From Schistocerca nitens (Eukaryota > Arthropoda > Insecta > Orthoptera > Acrididae), in NCBI RefSeq assembly GCF_023898315.1, contig NC_064622.1, forward strand, positions 170,892,178 through 170,956,177: a stretch of 64,000 nt of DNA, in the 5' to 3' direction. Under the pieces are notes generated by a model, which saw nothing but the letters and a program-made list of their open reading frames with translations, was not told the origin of the DNA and made no database searches. Position 1 is the stretch's first letter, and the number at the start of each line of letters is the position of its first letter. A program made the position numbers and the translations under genes. Shown here one piece after another: positions 10,721 through 21,655 of this stretch.

Positions 10721-11780
10721 CTCGTTGCTCACGTTAAAATCTTCCACACACACTAGACCTCCTACAGTTGCTTCGAAGGAGGATTTAGTGACGGTTAGGC
10801 GCTAGTGAACACACGCACGCATTGAAAACTCTACAGCCGGTTAAGATATTGATTTCCCACAAAGCCTGGAACTGTTACAATCCGTTACCGCTTGTGCTGT
10901 CTAATACCGGTTGACAAACAGCGCGTAACACACCGAACCGAAGGTTTTGGGACGGTTACTCAAGTTTCTTTCTCAACCGAATTCTGAACGCAACGGTGTC
11001 TGCATTTATACCGACTGAGTCTTACTGATCACTTTAGTTTGTGCTGATGTCTCCTGTATGCCGATATTTGCCAAGCTGGATGTTGTTCTGAATGCTCACA
11101 TTCCACTCATGCCTTCGAGAATGATTATTTTAAGGTGTCCATTGTCCTTTGCCTTCATTTTTATGCTTGACAAACTAACAATTAGCTGATTACGTTTACA
11201 GTAACTTACAGTGTAAATGATTATAACCCGTATTACTCCATCGGTGATAATTTGTGCTGTTCGAACTGTCCATAACCACAATGCTATATCAATGGATTCC
11301 TTGTTAGTGTCAAATCACTCGGTAACATTGGTATAACATTTTCTAATATTAAAAATTTCTCACGTTCAAATTGTTTCAAACTACTCTGATCCAAGTTCCC
11401 TAATTGTAATAGAGGATTCCATCTAAGTTATCTTTTTTTTCTTTTTGCAAAATTAGCTCTGTATGTTTCTCTTTTTAATAATCTTTTTTCACCGCCGAGG
11501 CTGCATTCAAAGCTGCCTGCTTAGGTTTCACTCAATAATTGACAGTGAAAATGATACTGCGACTTGAAAACGGGCTAATCAACGAACTCCACCATAGTCA
11601 CACCGTTGGAGATCATCTGCAATGGACAATTTCCTCTTATTTCGGTGGGTGAGCCGTTTCGATGTCGGATGAGAGGAAGAAGAGCCAGCCTTTCGAATAA
11701 AACGGTACTTTGGAAAGTGAAGTTCAAACCAAAGTATGGGCTGCTGCAATATATTCCAAAGGCCATTTTCTCCACACCAA
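10721..11780. other. No recognised feature
   Basis: Mixed-composition sequence without repeats or domains that I can identify. Confidence 0.3.
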
Positions 11781-11787
11781 TAACATG

Positions 11788-11991
11788 AAAATGTGTTCAA
11801 ATGTGTGAGAAATCCTATGGGACCTAACTGCTAAGGTCATCAGTCCCTAAGCTTACACACTACTTAAACTAAATTATCCTAAGGACAAACACACACACCC
11901 ATGCCCAAGGGAGGACTCGAACCTTCGACGGAACCAGCCGCACAGTCCATGACTGCAGCGCCTAAGACCGCTCGGCTAATCCCGCGCAGCT
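11788..11991 (-). mobile_element. tRNA-derived SINE, family A variant (A2)
   Basis: Antisense copy with the same plan as family A (tail ...GGTCATCAGTCCCTAAGC, CCTAAGGACAAACACACACA, B-box complement GGACTCGAACC, head ending CGCTCGGCTAATCCCGCGC) but many shared-looking differences, for example ACACACTACTTAAAC and AAATTATCC. I treat it as a distinct subfamily. No clear target duplication is visible. Confidence 0.8.
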
Positions 11992-11999
11992 CAGTATCA

Positions 12000-13960
12000 T
12001 AAGTGTAGGCCTACGTGTAACTATAACACATTCAGAATATGAGCTAAAGTAGATCTTCAAAATCTGTCGATACTACATTCGTTGATATCCTCATCGAAAA
12101 CCGTTATACTCTACAAAAACTTTATCATTTAAACCTCTACTATAATTTCTTTTCAATACTGTCTTCGTTAAACTGCAAGTACCTATTGTAATACCAAAAC
12201 GTAGTGCATCATTTTTTACAAGGTGTGCTTACTAAAAAAAAGTTTCGACAGAGTTCCCACTGTTCTTCGGTTACTGCTCAAAATTTATACATAGGCGACC
12301 TCTTGATCGAAGTCTGCCAGACCCAGTCAGTTCTAGCTAAGAAAAAGAAGTCAGTTGTAAAGCATTTACCCTCTCGTTATACAGGTCACTACGATGGTCT
12401 GTGCATGACATTCAGGTGACAATGATCGTAGTAAAAATCTACTGCAGTGATGTTGGAGAAATCCTTCCCACGATTCCATGAAATTATTAAGTGCCAATAG
12501 AAGGCCCCTACCACAACAATCGGACAGCGTGTCGCTGGCCTGCCCATCCCCATCGTGGGTGCATTGTGTTAACCACTGTGCCACCTTGCTCGGTCTGGTT
12601 CACTACGTCGGCAGAGGAGCACGGAAGCCGAGTACTTCAACCCCGTGATGAGGTGTCCCTGCCGAATGCTAAAGTACCCTGCTCCGTCATGCCATTGTGG
12701 GCTGCTGCGTAGCTCTGATAGAAACCTGTTTGCTTAGCATCGCATCTGCATAATATAACAACTATTCAAAACAACATTCGCAAGGTTTTTTTTAGCTGTG
12801 CGGTGAAACAGGTGTAACTAAAGCAAAAAACGCGTGAATATTTTGGTCTGTCTGCGACGGTGTCGATGACAACAAATTATCAACCTCAAAGAAGGTGTCA
12901 GACACGGTCTTCTTTCTGTGCCTCTTCATAACACCTATGTGTAATGTATCATCCTTTGAGACCCGTTTCTGCTGCACTTGCTCATATTCATTCGTAAAAA
13001 GAACTGGTTTACCAGTAGACTGCTCGTTGATACGATAGTGAAAATTTTTATAATTTTTTCCAAGCATTCTTTAAAATATTTCTTATTCCTCTGACTTTTT
13101 ATCTTTAAAAGATTACCGATAACTGGAAAATGTTCCACGATTTACTGGACAGTGTATTTCATTTTATTGGCCTTCGGTACGTGCACATACAGCCATCCCA
13201 ATACTGGAAATATGATTCTACAGTTTGTTCCGGTAATTCAGATTATATATTCGCTTAATTCGTACCCTGATACGAAGTTACAAAAGCTTAACAAAGAACA
13301 GATTCTGATATCAAACAAATTTAACACCCACAGCATACTGAAAGCAGTAAACAAGGCGAAAATGAAACACAGAATACTCAGAGGCGGTATGCTATAAAAA
13401 TCCTACTGGAAGCGCAATAAAAATCACAAAACGCTGTCGGTACACATTTAGGATATATCCATTTCAATTCATATTAATGTCTATGAATCTAATTTGAAAA
13501 AAAGAGTTGTTTTTTATGTCCTGTACGAATTGTGTCAAGAGCTGCGGATAGACAATTGCACATTTTTGCAGGTCTGTACGTACCATCTAGATGGAAAATG
13601 AGAACATAATACAATAACCAGATTTCACTGTTACAGCCATATGTACAGATACATCAATTTTTGGACACACGCTTACAGTAGGAATATAGTGACATACATT
13701 TATAAGCTGAGGGTTCCACATCCTGCTGAGTAGCACGTAGGAATGCAATCAGTTAGTCGTGCATCGGTCTTCTGGCATTCTAATTACCAAGAGCACTAGA
13801 TTAGCAGCGCATGTTGACGCTGTTAACGAACTCGTACAATATTTTGTACGTTACTATATGGTTGGATGCTAACAAGGTTTGGAGGCTTCTTGGGAACGAA
13901 GCCCCCGAAGATTGCTTGTAAGGAAATTGCTGTGACACGTGTTACGAAGAGACTGTAGGA
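12000..13960. repeat. Mostly unassigned; SINE-head fragment and repeat G copy 2
   Basis: About 12553-12592 is the complement of a SINE family F head (GTTAACCACTGTGCCACCTT). About 12620-12860 repeats the dispersed sequence at 4080-4340. From 12870 to 13960 I see nothing beyond AT-rich sequence. Confidence 0.5.
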
Positions 13961-13964
13961 ACAT

Positions 13965-14817
13965 ATGGCTTCCTCTCCGCAAAATCATAGAGTGGAGATA
14001 CAGTCATTAAGGTACAAGATATCGAAAAAAGTTCTTATACAACGTTACAACAGACCGTACGAATCGTCGATTCTACAGGTTGATTCAAGGAGCACTTTAA
14101 AGTTTCAAGACCAGAGTCCGACTAACGCAACGGCAATGGAATTCCTGTCTCTCTATCACGATGGGAGTGTTGTGTATACAAACGGGGCCAAGTCTGGTTC
14201 AAATGGTTTAAATGGCTCTGAGCACTATGGGACTTAACATCTATGGTCATCAGTCCCCTAGAACTTAGAACTACTTAAACCTAACTAACCTAAGGACATC
14301 ACACAACACCCAGTCATCACGAGGCAGAGAAAATCCCTGACCCCGCCGGGAATCGAACCCGGGAACCCGGGCGCGGGAAGCGAGAACGCTACCTCACGAC
14401 CACGAGCTGCGGACTGCCAAGTCTGGTGATGGCGCTATTGGGTACCTAGAAACAAACGACAAGGCACATACAAGCTGGAACCACACTCTACAATTATGAC
14501 AGATAGCCATCTTGAAATCTTTGATATTCGCACGGACGACTATAGCGGACAAAATAGTCAGAATTTTTGACAGTACGTCAGCTCTGCAACTGATTAGAAA
14601 CCGTCATAATAGTTGTGCCAACCTCATAGTTGCTGCAGTTATCGAAATTGTGTTTCGGGTGAAGAGGAACTGAACCAACATTCTGATGGTATGGATGAAA
14701 GGCCACTCTGGGATACCTGGAAATGAACAAGTAGATGTTCTAGCAAAGCAAATATCTGTAAATGAAGCTAATAGGTATGATAAACTCACTCTCACAGCGA
14801 CTGGCGAAAGTTGCTTA
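13965..14817 (+). pseudogene. LINE RNase H domain fragment
   Basis: The plus strand encodes pieces of an RNase H domain of the kind found at the C-terminus of Jockey, R1 and I-type non-LTR retrotransposons: LSLYHDGSVVYTNGAKSG, then after a SINE GAIGYLE, FDSTSALQLIRN, and VWMKGHSGIPGNEQVDVLAK, whose HSG-GNE-D order is the hallmark of the last motif. RNase H would remove RNA from the RNA-DNA hybrid during reverse transcription. The pieces lie in different frames, split by a SINE (14199-14415), and the right end is cut by a Tc1-like element at 14818. No reverse transcriptase was recognised upstream, so it is a partial, dead copy. Confidence 0.75.
14199..14415 (-). mobile_element. tRNA-derived SINE, family B
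   Basis: Antisense copy. The head complement contains CCGGGAATCGAACCCGGGAA (B box) and CGACCACGAGCTGCGGAC, and the tail is the same as in family A. It has a perfect 12-bp target duplication GCCAAGTCTGGT (14187-14198 and 14416-14427) and interrupts the LINE RNase H fragment. Confidence 0.95.
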
Positions 14818-16211
14818 CACTACTGGCCATTAAAATTGCTACACCAAGAAGAAATGCAGATGATAAACGGAACAAATGTATTATACTAGAACTGACATGT
14901 GATTACATTTTCACGCAATTTGGGTGCATAAATCCTGAGAAATCAGTACCCAGAACAACCACCTCTGGCCGTAATATCGGCCTTGATAAGCCTGGGCGTT
15001 GAGTCAAACAGAGCTTGCATGGCTTGTAAAGGTACAGCTGCCCATGCGGCTTCAACACGATACCACAGTTCATCAAGAATAGTGACTGGCGTATTGTGAC
15101 GAGCCAGTTGGTCGGCCACCATTGACCAGACGTTTTCAATTGGTGAGAGATCTGGAGAATGTGCTGGCCAGGGCAGCAGTCGAACATTTTCTGTATCCAG
15201 AGAGGCCCGTAAAGGACCTGCAACATGCGGTCGTGCATTATCCTGCTGAAATGCAGGGTTTCGCAGGGATCGAATGAAGGGTAGAGCCACGGGTCGTAAC
15301 ACATCTGAAATGTAACGTCCACTGTTCAAAGAGCCTTCAATGCGAACAAGAGGTGACCGAGACGTGTAACCAATGGCACCCCATACCATCACTCCGGGTG
15401 ATACGCCAGTATGGCGTTGACGAATACACGCTTCCAATGCGCGTTCACCGCGATGTCGCCAAACACGGATACGACCACCATGATGATGAAAACAGAACCT
15501 AGATTCATCCGAAAAAATGACGTTTTGCCATTCGTACACCCAGGTTCGTCGTTGAGTACACCATCGCAGTAGCTCCTGTCTGTGATTCAGTCAAGGGTAA
15601 CCGCAGCTATGGTCTCCGACCTGATAGTTCGTGCTGTTGCAAACGTCGTCGAACTGTTCGTGCAGATGGTTGTTGTCTTGCAAACGTCCCCATCTGTTGA
15701 CTCAGGGATTGAGACGAGGCTGCATTATCCGTTACAGCCATGCGGATAAGATGCGTGTCATCTCGATTGCTAGTGATACGAAGCCGTAGGGATCCAGCAC
15801 GGCGTTCCGTATTACCCTCCTGAGCCCACCTATTCCATATTCTGCTAAGAGTCACTGGATCTCGACCAACGCAAGCAGCAACGTCGCGATACGATAAACC
15901 GCAATCGCGATAGGATACAATCTGACCTTTATCAAAGTCGGAAATGTGATGGTATGCATTTATCCTTCTTACACGAGGCACCACAACAACGTTTCACCAG
16001 GCACCGCCGGTCAACTGCTGTTTGTGTATGAGAAATCGGTGGAAACTTTCCTCATGTCAGCACGTTGTAGGTGTCGCCAGCGGCGCCAACCTTGTATGAA
16101 TGCTCTGAAAAGGTTATCATTTGCATATCACAGCATCTTCTTCCTGTCGGTAAAATTTCGCGTCTGTAGCACGCCATCTTCGTGGTGTAGCAATTTTAAT
16201 GGCCAGTACTG
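14818..16211 (-). mobile_element. Tc1-like DNA transposon, family II, copy 1
   Basis: Bounded by TA on both sides (14816-14817 and 16212-16213). The terminal inverted repeats match at 28 of 29 bases (core TACTGGCCATTAAAATTGCT). Length is 1,394 bp, close to typical Tc1 size. The second copy is at 36761-38146. The transposase is broken, so this copy is non-autonomous. Confidence 0.95.
14943..15984 (-). pseudogene. Tc1-like transposase (family II), nonsense plus frameshift
   Basis: The N-terminal part (15607-15984, 125 residues) begins MVPRVRRINAYHHISDFDKG and holds the paired-like helix-turn-helix (GLSYRDVAACVGRDPVTLSR) and ARTVRRRLQQHEL. It ends at a TAG where the sister copy has TGG. The C-terminal part (14943-15539, 198 residues) is in another frame and carries the full catalytic triad: FSDESRF, QQDNARPH and SPDLSPIENVW, with 34 residues between the second D and the E (DD34E). 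Between them a small deletion shifts the frame. The family enzyme excises and inserts the element at TA sites. Apart from these two lesions the protein is well preserved, implying moderate age. Confidence 0.9.
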
Positions 16212-16565
16212 TATAATTATTCCGAGAGAGTAGTTTAGCTGTATGTCACTAATTAACCGAACATTATTTTCTGTTGTCCATTTTCCTGTGTGAAACCCAA
16301 GTTGTTTTCCGCTAAGATTTTCTTGTTTTCACACCATCATTCTAACCGCCCCGTAATAATAATACTTACCTTCGCCGAGCATTGTAGTAAGGTGATAGGC
16401 CGATACGACTATGCTTTATCACATATTTTTCCCGATTTGTCGATGGGGACGAAGCGCCATGTTTTCAGTGAGTCGATTTAAATCTTTGAGTTCATGCGCT
16501 ACTGTAAATTTGAGAGCATAAACTTGTCTCTGTGTCGGGGGTCGCAGCACTCGGTCGTCAATATA
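16212..16565. other. Unassigned spacer between two Tc1-like elements
   Basis: No recognisable feature; it may contain the continuation of whatever sequence the family II element entered. Confidence 0.3.
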
Positions 16566-17987
16566 CACTCCTGGAAATTGAAATAAGAACACCGTGAATT
16601 CATTGTCCCAGGAAGGGGAAACTTTATTGACACATTCCTGGGGTCAGATACATCACATGATCACACTGACAGAACCACAGGCACATAGACACAGGCAACA
16701 GGGCACGCACAATGTCGGCACCAGTACAGTGTATATCCACATTTCGCAGCAATGCAGGCTGCTATTCTCCCATGGAGACGATCGTAGAGATGCTGGATGT
16801 AGTCCTGTGGAACGGCTTGCCATGCCATTTCCACCTGGCGCCTCAGTTGGACCAGCGTTCGTGCTGGACGTGCAGACCGCGTGAGACGACGCTTCATCCA
16901 GTCCCAAACATGCTCAATGGGGGACAGATCCGGAGATCTTGCTGGCCAGGGTAGTTGACTTACACCTTCTAGAGCACGTTGGGTGGCTAGGGATACATGC
17001 GGACGTGCATTGTCCTGTTGGAACAGCAAGTTCCCTTGCCGGTCTAGGAATGGTAGAACAATGGGTTCGATGACGGTTTGGATGTACCGTGCACTATTCA
17101 GTGTCCCCTCGACGATCACCAGTGGTGTACGGCCAGTGTAGGAGATCGCTCCCCATACCATGATGCCGGGTGTTGGCCCTGTGTGCCTCGGTCGTATGCA
17201 GTCCTGATTGTGGCGCTCACCTGCACGGCGCCAAACACGCATACGACCATCATTGGCACCAAGGCAGAAGCGACTCTCATCGCTGAAGACGACACGTCTC
17301 CATTCGTCCCTCCATTCACGCCTGTCGCGACACCACTGGAGGCGGGCTGCACGATGTTGGAGCGTGAGCGGAAGACGGCCTAACGGTGTGCGGGACCGTA
17401 GCCCAGCTTCATGGAGACGGTTGCGAATGGTCCTCGCCGATACCCCAGGAGCAACAGTGTCCCTAATTTGCTGGGAAGTGGCGGTGCGGTCCCCTACGGC
17501 ACTGCGTAGGATCCTACGGTCTTGGCGTGCATCCGTGCGTCGCTGCGGTCCGGTCCCAGGTCGACGGGCACGTGCACCTTCCGCCGACCACTGGCGACAA
17601 CATCGATGTACTGTGGAGACCTCACGCCCCACGTGTTGAGCAATTCGGCGGTACGTCCACCCGGCCTGCCGCATGCCCACTATACGCCCTCGCTCAAAGT
17701 CCGTCAACTGCACATACGGTTCACGTCCACGCTGTCGCGGCATGCTACCAGTGTTAAAGACTGCGATGGAGCTCCGTATGCCACGGCAAACTGGCTGACA
17801 CTGACGGCGGCGGTGCACAAATGCTGCGCAGCTAGCGCCATTCGACGGCCAACACCGCGGTTCCTGGTGTGTCCGCTGTGCCGTGCGTGTGATCATTGCT
17901 TGTACAGCCCTCTCGCAGTGTCCGGAGCGAGTATGGTGGGTCTGACACACCGGTGTCAATGTGTTCTTTTTTCCATTTCCAGGAGTG
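16566..17987 (-). mobile_element. Tc1-like DNA transposon, family III, copy 1 (near-intact)
   Basis: 1,422 bp, flanked by TA on both sides. The terminal inverted repeats of 27 bases match at 25 (CACTCCTGGAAAT at each end). The copy at 22997-24418 has exactly the same length and differs at only scattered bases, so both moved recently. The transposase frame is open. Confidence 0.97.
16661..17743 (-). CDS. Tc1-like transposase, DD32E type, C-terminally extended
   Basis: A 360-residue DDE transposase that would bind the element's inverted ends and catalyse cut-and-paste transposition at TA in the nucleus. I start it at MPRQRGREPYVQ, as in Tc1 enzymes; the frame stays open 72 codons further upstream but that stretch looks non-coding. 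Residues 12-55 form the first helix-turn-helix (GWTYRRIAQHVGREVSTVHR), 104-112 the second (ARTIRNRLH). Catalytic residues are D155 (FSDESRF), D244 (FQQDNARPH) and E277 (SPIEHVW). Only 32 residues lie between D244 and E277, against 34 in classical Tc1. The sister copy stops after GGYTLY; here TAG is TGG, so 20 extra residues follow (WCRHCACPVACVY...), and the preceding GG is CG. Whether the extension harms activity is unknown. Confidence 0.92.
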   Translation of the reverse strand: MPRQRGREPYVQLTDFERGRIVGMRQAGWTYRRIAQHVGREVSTVHRCCRQWSAEGARARRPGTGPQRRTDARQDRRILRSAVGDRTATSQQIRDTVAPGVSARTIRNRLHEAGLRSRTPLGRLPLTLQHRAARLQWCRDRREWRDEWRRVVFSDESRFCLGANDGRMRVWRRAGERHNQDCIRPRHTGPTPGIMVWGAISYTGRTPLVIVEGTLNSARYIQTVIEPIVLPFLDRQGNLLFQQDNARPHVSLATQRALEGVSQLPWPARSPDLSPIEHVWDWMKRRLTRSARPARTLVQLRRQVEMAWQAVPQDYIQHLYDRLHGRIAACIAAKCGYTLYWCRHCACPVACVYVPVVLSV

Positions 17988-18029
17988 TAATTTAAGTTTC
18001 TACTTCCGATGTTTGTAGATGATACGCTA

Positions 18030-18310
18030 CAGATATGTTAGGAACGGAACTGGAATACGAAAGATGAATGAAGGAATTGAGGAGAAAAGATTAAAATAGT
18101 TAGGACATGTAAAGAGAATGGAAGATGGAAGAATATCAAAACGAGTGATGGAGACCAAGTTTGAGGGCAAGTGGGAGACATGGATGTGTTGATTCAGCAA
18201 AGACGAGTTTAAGAAGAAGGAATCTGGGACAAAACCAGTAAATACGAAGAATGGTGGAAAGGTAGATGAAAGTGGAGAAACACTACTAATATCCCAACCC
18301 AACCCGATGT
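18030..18310 (+). mobile_element. LINE (RTE-type) C-terminal fragment
   Basis: The plus-strand reading RLKXLGHVKRMEDGRISKRVME, followed by a basic RGRPR-like remnant, matches the C-terminal end of RTE-like LINE proteins. Frames are shifted and the piece is truncated on both sides. Confidence 0.65.
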
Positions 18311-18915
18311 TGGACAAAAGGAAAACGAAGACGACGACTACATTCTACGTGTTTCTTGTTTTGGTTTTAGAGCTCTTATTTTGTTTGCTGTGATTCGAAT
18401 GTTTACTTCTTAGTGCTGTGCTAATGAACATTCGAATAACAGTAAGTGGAAGAATAATCTACTAGAAAAACGACGAGAACATGTAAAGTCGCTTCTACAA
18501 CTTTCGTGAGTGAAATTTCAACTATTGTTCTGTCATAAGAAGATCAGAAAGTGCCAAAACTGTTTCTATATTTATTATACAATGACTAATATGTAACATT
18601 AAATAGGATAAGTAATTTCCAGGCACTGATGATACATTTCAGAAAAGAGAGAGAGAGAGAGAGAGAGACGCGTATGGCACGAAAATGTTCGTTTTTGCCC
18701 GTTGTAATTAGACGGACCTAACCTGAAAATTATCAACATCAATCAAGGAATTCGGTTTTAAAACGATGGCATGATGGTTTGAATGCCAAAAAAATTCGAA
18801 ACAGGTCACAGAGCATTAATTTTTACTATAAATGAAGAATTTGCATTTAAGTGAGCAACGGTTTGTTTCATAGGGGTCGTGGATTCGTGCATATTACAAC
18901 CAGAAGAAGAAAGAT
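18311..18915. repeat. Spacer with (GA)n microsatellite
   Basis: A (GA)n run at 18646-18668, and a small inverted pair (ATTCGAATGTT / AACATTCGAAT) at about 18393-18440. Otherwise nothing identified. Confidence 0.6.
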
Positions 18916-20047
18916 CCTATCGGAGCACAAAAAAGGCGAATATACTCCTGTTTAAAAGACTCTGACTGAAAAGGGGGGACAGGCTGTCTCGTTCTATCTT
19001 CCTCAGCGACTGTAAAAATTTCCAAAAAATTTGGCCTGCGAGCATTTTATTCGCTCTCTTTTTAAGATGGAACTCATCTTTCGCTCTCACAGGCTCCACT
19101 AACTGCAACTTGCTCACTCCCACTACTCGTTGTAAGTCTCTTGTACCCAGCCACTCCTAGCTGCCCATTCTTACTCACTCCATCAGCCCATCTCACTGTG
19201 TCTCTGTGTCACTGTCTCTTGTCTCACAGACACGTCCTCTTCATTCTGTACTACTACTACTTCTATTATTACTAATACTGTCTCCTCTCACTGCCATTGC
19301 CACTGTGTCCCTCTTGCTCTAATGGCTCTGAGCACTATGGGACTCAACTGCTGTGGTCATAAGTCCCCTAGAACTTAGAACTACTTAAACCTAACTAACC
19401 TAAGGACAGCACACAACACCCAGCCATCACGAGGCAGAGAAAATCCCTGACCCCGCCGGGAATCGAACCCGGGAACCCGGGCGTGGGAAGCGAGAACGCT
19501 ACCGCACGACCACGAGATGCGGGCTCCCTCTTGCTCTCTCTTACTGCTACTACCTCATTCATTCCTTCCCACTGCTGCTCTCTCTTCTCGCTGACACTGT
19601 CTCTCCGTTTCTTGCTGCCATTGTGACAGACTCTGTCTCTCATGATCACCAGCTCACACCCACTTCCAGTTCCTCCGCCTCTTTATTTCTCTCCCACTGG
19701 AATTTTCTCCATCACTTTTTCCCTTGCACTAACTATACTGTCACTGTCAACTATGTTCCAGTGCCACTGTGTCCCTCTCTCTCACACTGCCATCATCTCC
19801 ATCGCCCTTTCTCTACTACAACAACTTCCTACTATTTTGCAGTGCATATTTAGTACTTTTCTGTCTCTCTCCCACTGCCACTGTATGTTTCTCTCTGAGC
19901 ATAAATATGCGCGAGTATGTTCGCATACCAGAAATTTAGGGAAAATTTTTAAAGGTGCTGAATGAGATAGACAGAGGCAGCCTGCACCCAATTTTCAATC
20001 ATAATCATTTAAACAGGAGCACATTCGCCTTTCTGTGCTCCGATAGG
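18916..20047. mobile_element. Inverted-repeat element with pyrimidine-rich core, copy B
   Basis: Ends are inverted: CCTATCGGAGCACAAAAAAG at the left and its near-complement ending TGTGCTCCGATAGG at the right, with matching sub-terminal sequence for about 45 bases. The core is a CTCACTGTC/TCTCTC pyrimidine array (19140-19880) split by a family B SINE. No coding sequence for a transposase is present, so it is non-autonomous. Homologous to 5080-6601. Confidence 0.7.
19321..19524 (-). mobile_element. tRNA-derived SINE, family B (subfamily with 62.4-kb copy)
   Basis: Antisense copy with the 13-bp duplication TCCCTCTTGCTCT (19308-19320 and 19525-19537). It shares diagnostic changes with the copy at 62418-62637: head GCCCGCATCTCG instead of GTCCGCAGCTCG, TTCCCACGCCC, GTGTGCTGTCC and ACTTATGACCACAG, indicating a common source copy. 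Confidence 0.95.
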
Positions 20048-20540
20048 TGCATTTGCCTGCTGGTTCCCTGTTTTTCACTGCTACGGTAGGGCATGTGACT
20101 CATATGAAAGGAATCTTATTGATCAGTAACATCTTAATAGTTTACTCAAATGAAGTTGAAAGAGCAGAAAACTAATTTTACATCTCAGACTGGATTTCAA
20201 GTGCATCCGCAGCTCGGTTTTTGTAACAAGAAACTTTTTTTTTGTTTTTCCCGAGAACGGATAAAGATTTATGAGAACGGGAAGATATCATTTCTTGATA
20301 AACGTCTGAAGAATATAATATTAAAACTTGAGCAAGTTGTTGCTGTTAGTTATTTTGATCGCCGCTACTGACGGCGAGAAACTGGTGAAAAATACTTTTT
20401 TCGGGTTTTCTCAGGAACCTCTTGGGTATACCAATGATTCCTAGCCCAAGGGCAATCCAGAATACTTCACTCTACCTTTCTATCAACTATAGAACTCGTG
20501 GTGAGGTCTCGGGAAAAATCCTGTTTTCTATGCGCGTCTT
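20048..20540 (+). repeat. Composite repeat flank, copy B
   Basis: Homologous to 6602-7700 in the same order, including the unit at 20210-20430 with CGGATAAAGAT, GACGGCGAGAAA and TTTTCTCAGGAACC. This copy has one unit where copy A has two. Confidence 0.6.
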
Positions 20541-21655
20541 GGAAGATACTAGTACCGCATGCTGTCGCCTGCTTATCGATCAGAACAGACGCTAGCATAG
20601 TTACAACGTGCAAGAAGCATTACACAATAAAAGCGTGCATCGATCATCATTTAACTGTTGACATTGGGGACACACCAGAATTGCGCTATAGTCCGATCCA
20701 CGAGCAATGGCGGTTCGCCCATGTCAAGGCACGAATGAAGACTGTTGACGATTCCAAGCGACAGTTGGGATATGCGAATGGGCGTGCTTCCCGCTTGAAG
20801 AGAGCGTATATACTGAAAATTATGTCTCTCGCTTGCTTATGCGGGATGTCTCACCTACTATCAACAGCAGCCATGACACCTCGCCACAAATGGAATAAAA
20901 ATTCACTAAACAACTCGCTCTCGTTACCTATTAGCTATGGCATTCAGAGCAGAGCGTTCAGGACACTACTGAACGGAGCGTGATTCTAAATGACAATGGA
21001 CCGTTTATGCAAACTATATGACCGGGTAAACTAGGTTGTAGTTCCCTAAGGCAGACGACACAGGTGAATACGGAGAGCTACATTGTTTCAAAGCTGTTAC
21101 GAAGCGCGGGGAGGCTTCAATACTCGTCGCTAAGTCTGGCAGCTGACCAGAAACGTAAATTTATTTAATGTAATTCGAGTAAATACCAGAAAACAACTAG
21201 TATCATTGGACAACACGATGACTTATCAGTCAGTGGACTCAGTCCAGCGCACCTTCACGTGGATAACCACGTAACTGTAGCCAGAGGGAAAGATGCCAAA
21301 CTCAGTTTTATGTAAAGAAACCAAGGGAGCTGTTTTACACCGGCAAAATGGGTGTCCTAGAGGGCACCTCTTTGAAAAATTTCTTGGGACTGCCATCTTC
21401 AGTTAACGGAAGAAATAGAAGATTTAAAGAAGCACTTTGAAATTCGTCACTGGTTCGCGTCGTCAGTGCCAGAGAGTCATAGGAATGATAATCAAAATGC
21501 TATCGGAAAAGCCTCTAGAAAAGCACGGTAATTAGAGAAGCTCCTCAGCCTCAAAATTTCGATTGTGCGCGCTTCGAGTAATTCCACAGCGGAAAATGAC
21601 AGAAATTCGTGTTTATACGAATGGAAAAACTTGCAGAAGCCGACCTCTAGGAAGA
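20541..21655. other. No recognised feature
   Basis: An open frame of about 160 codons crosses 20498-20983 but begins inside a repeat and shows no domain; I do not call it a gene. The rest is unassigned. Confidence 0.3.

Noticed and set aside
17208-17995. Long plus-strand frames over the Tc1-like elements
   Set aside because: They are antisense shadows of the minus-strand transposase gene.
20498-20983. 161-codon open frame
   Set aside because: Begins inside a dispersed repeat and has no domain; likely chance.
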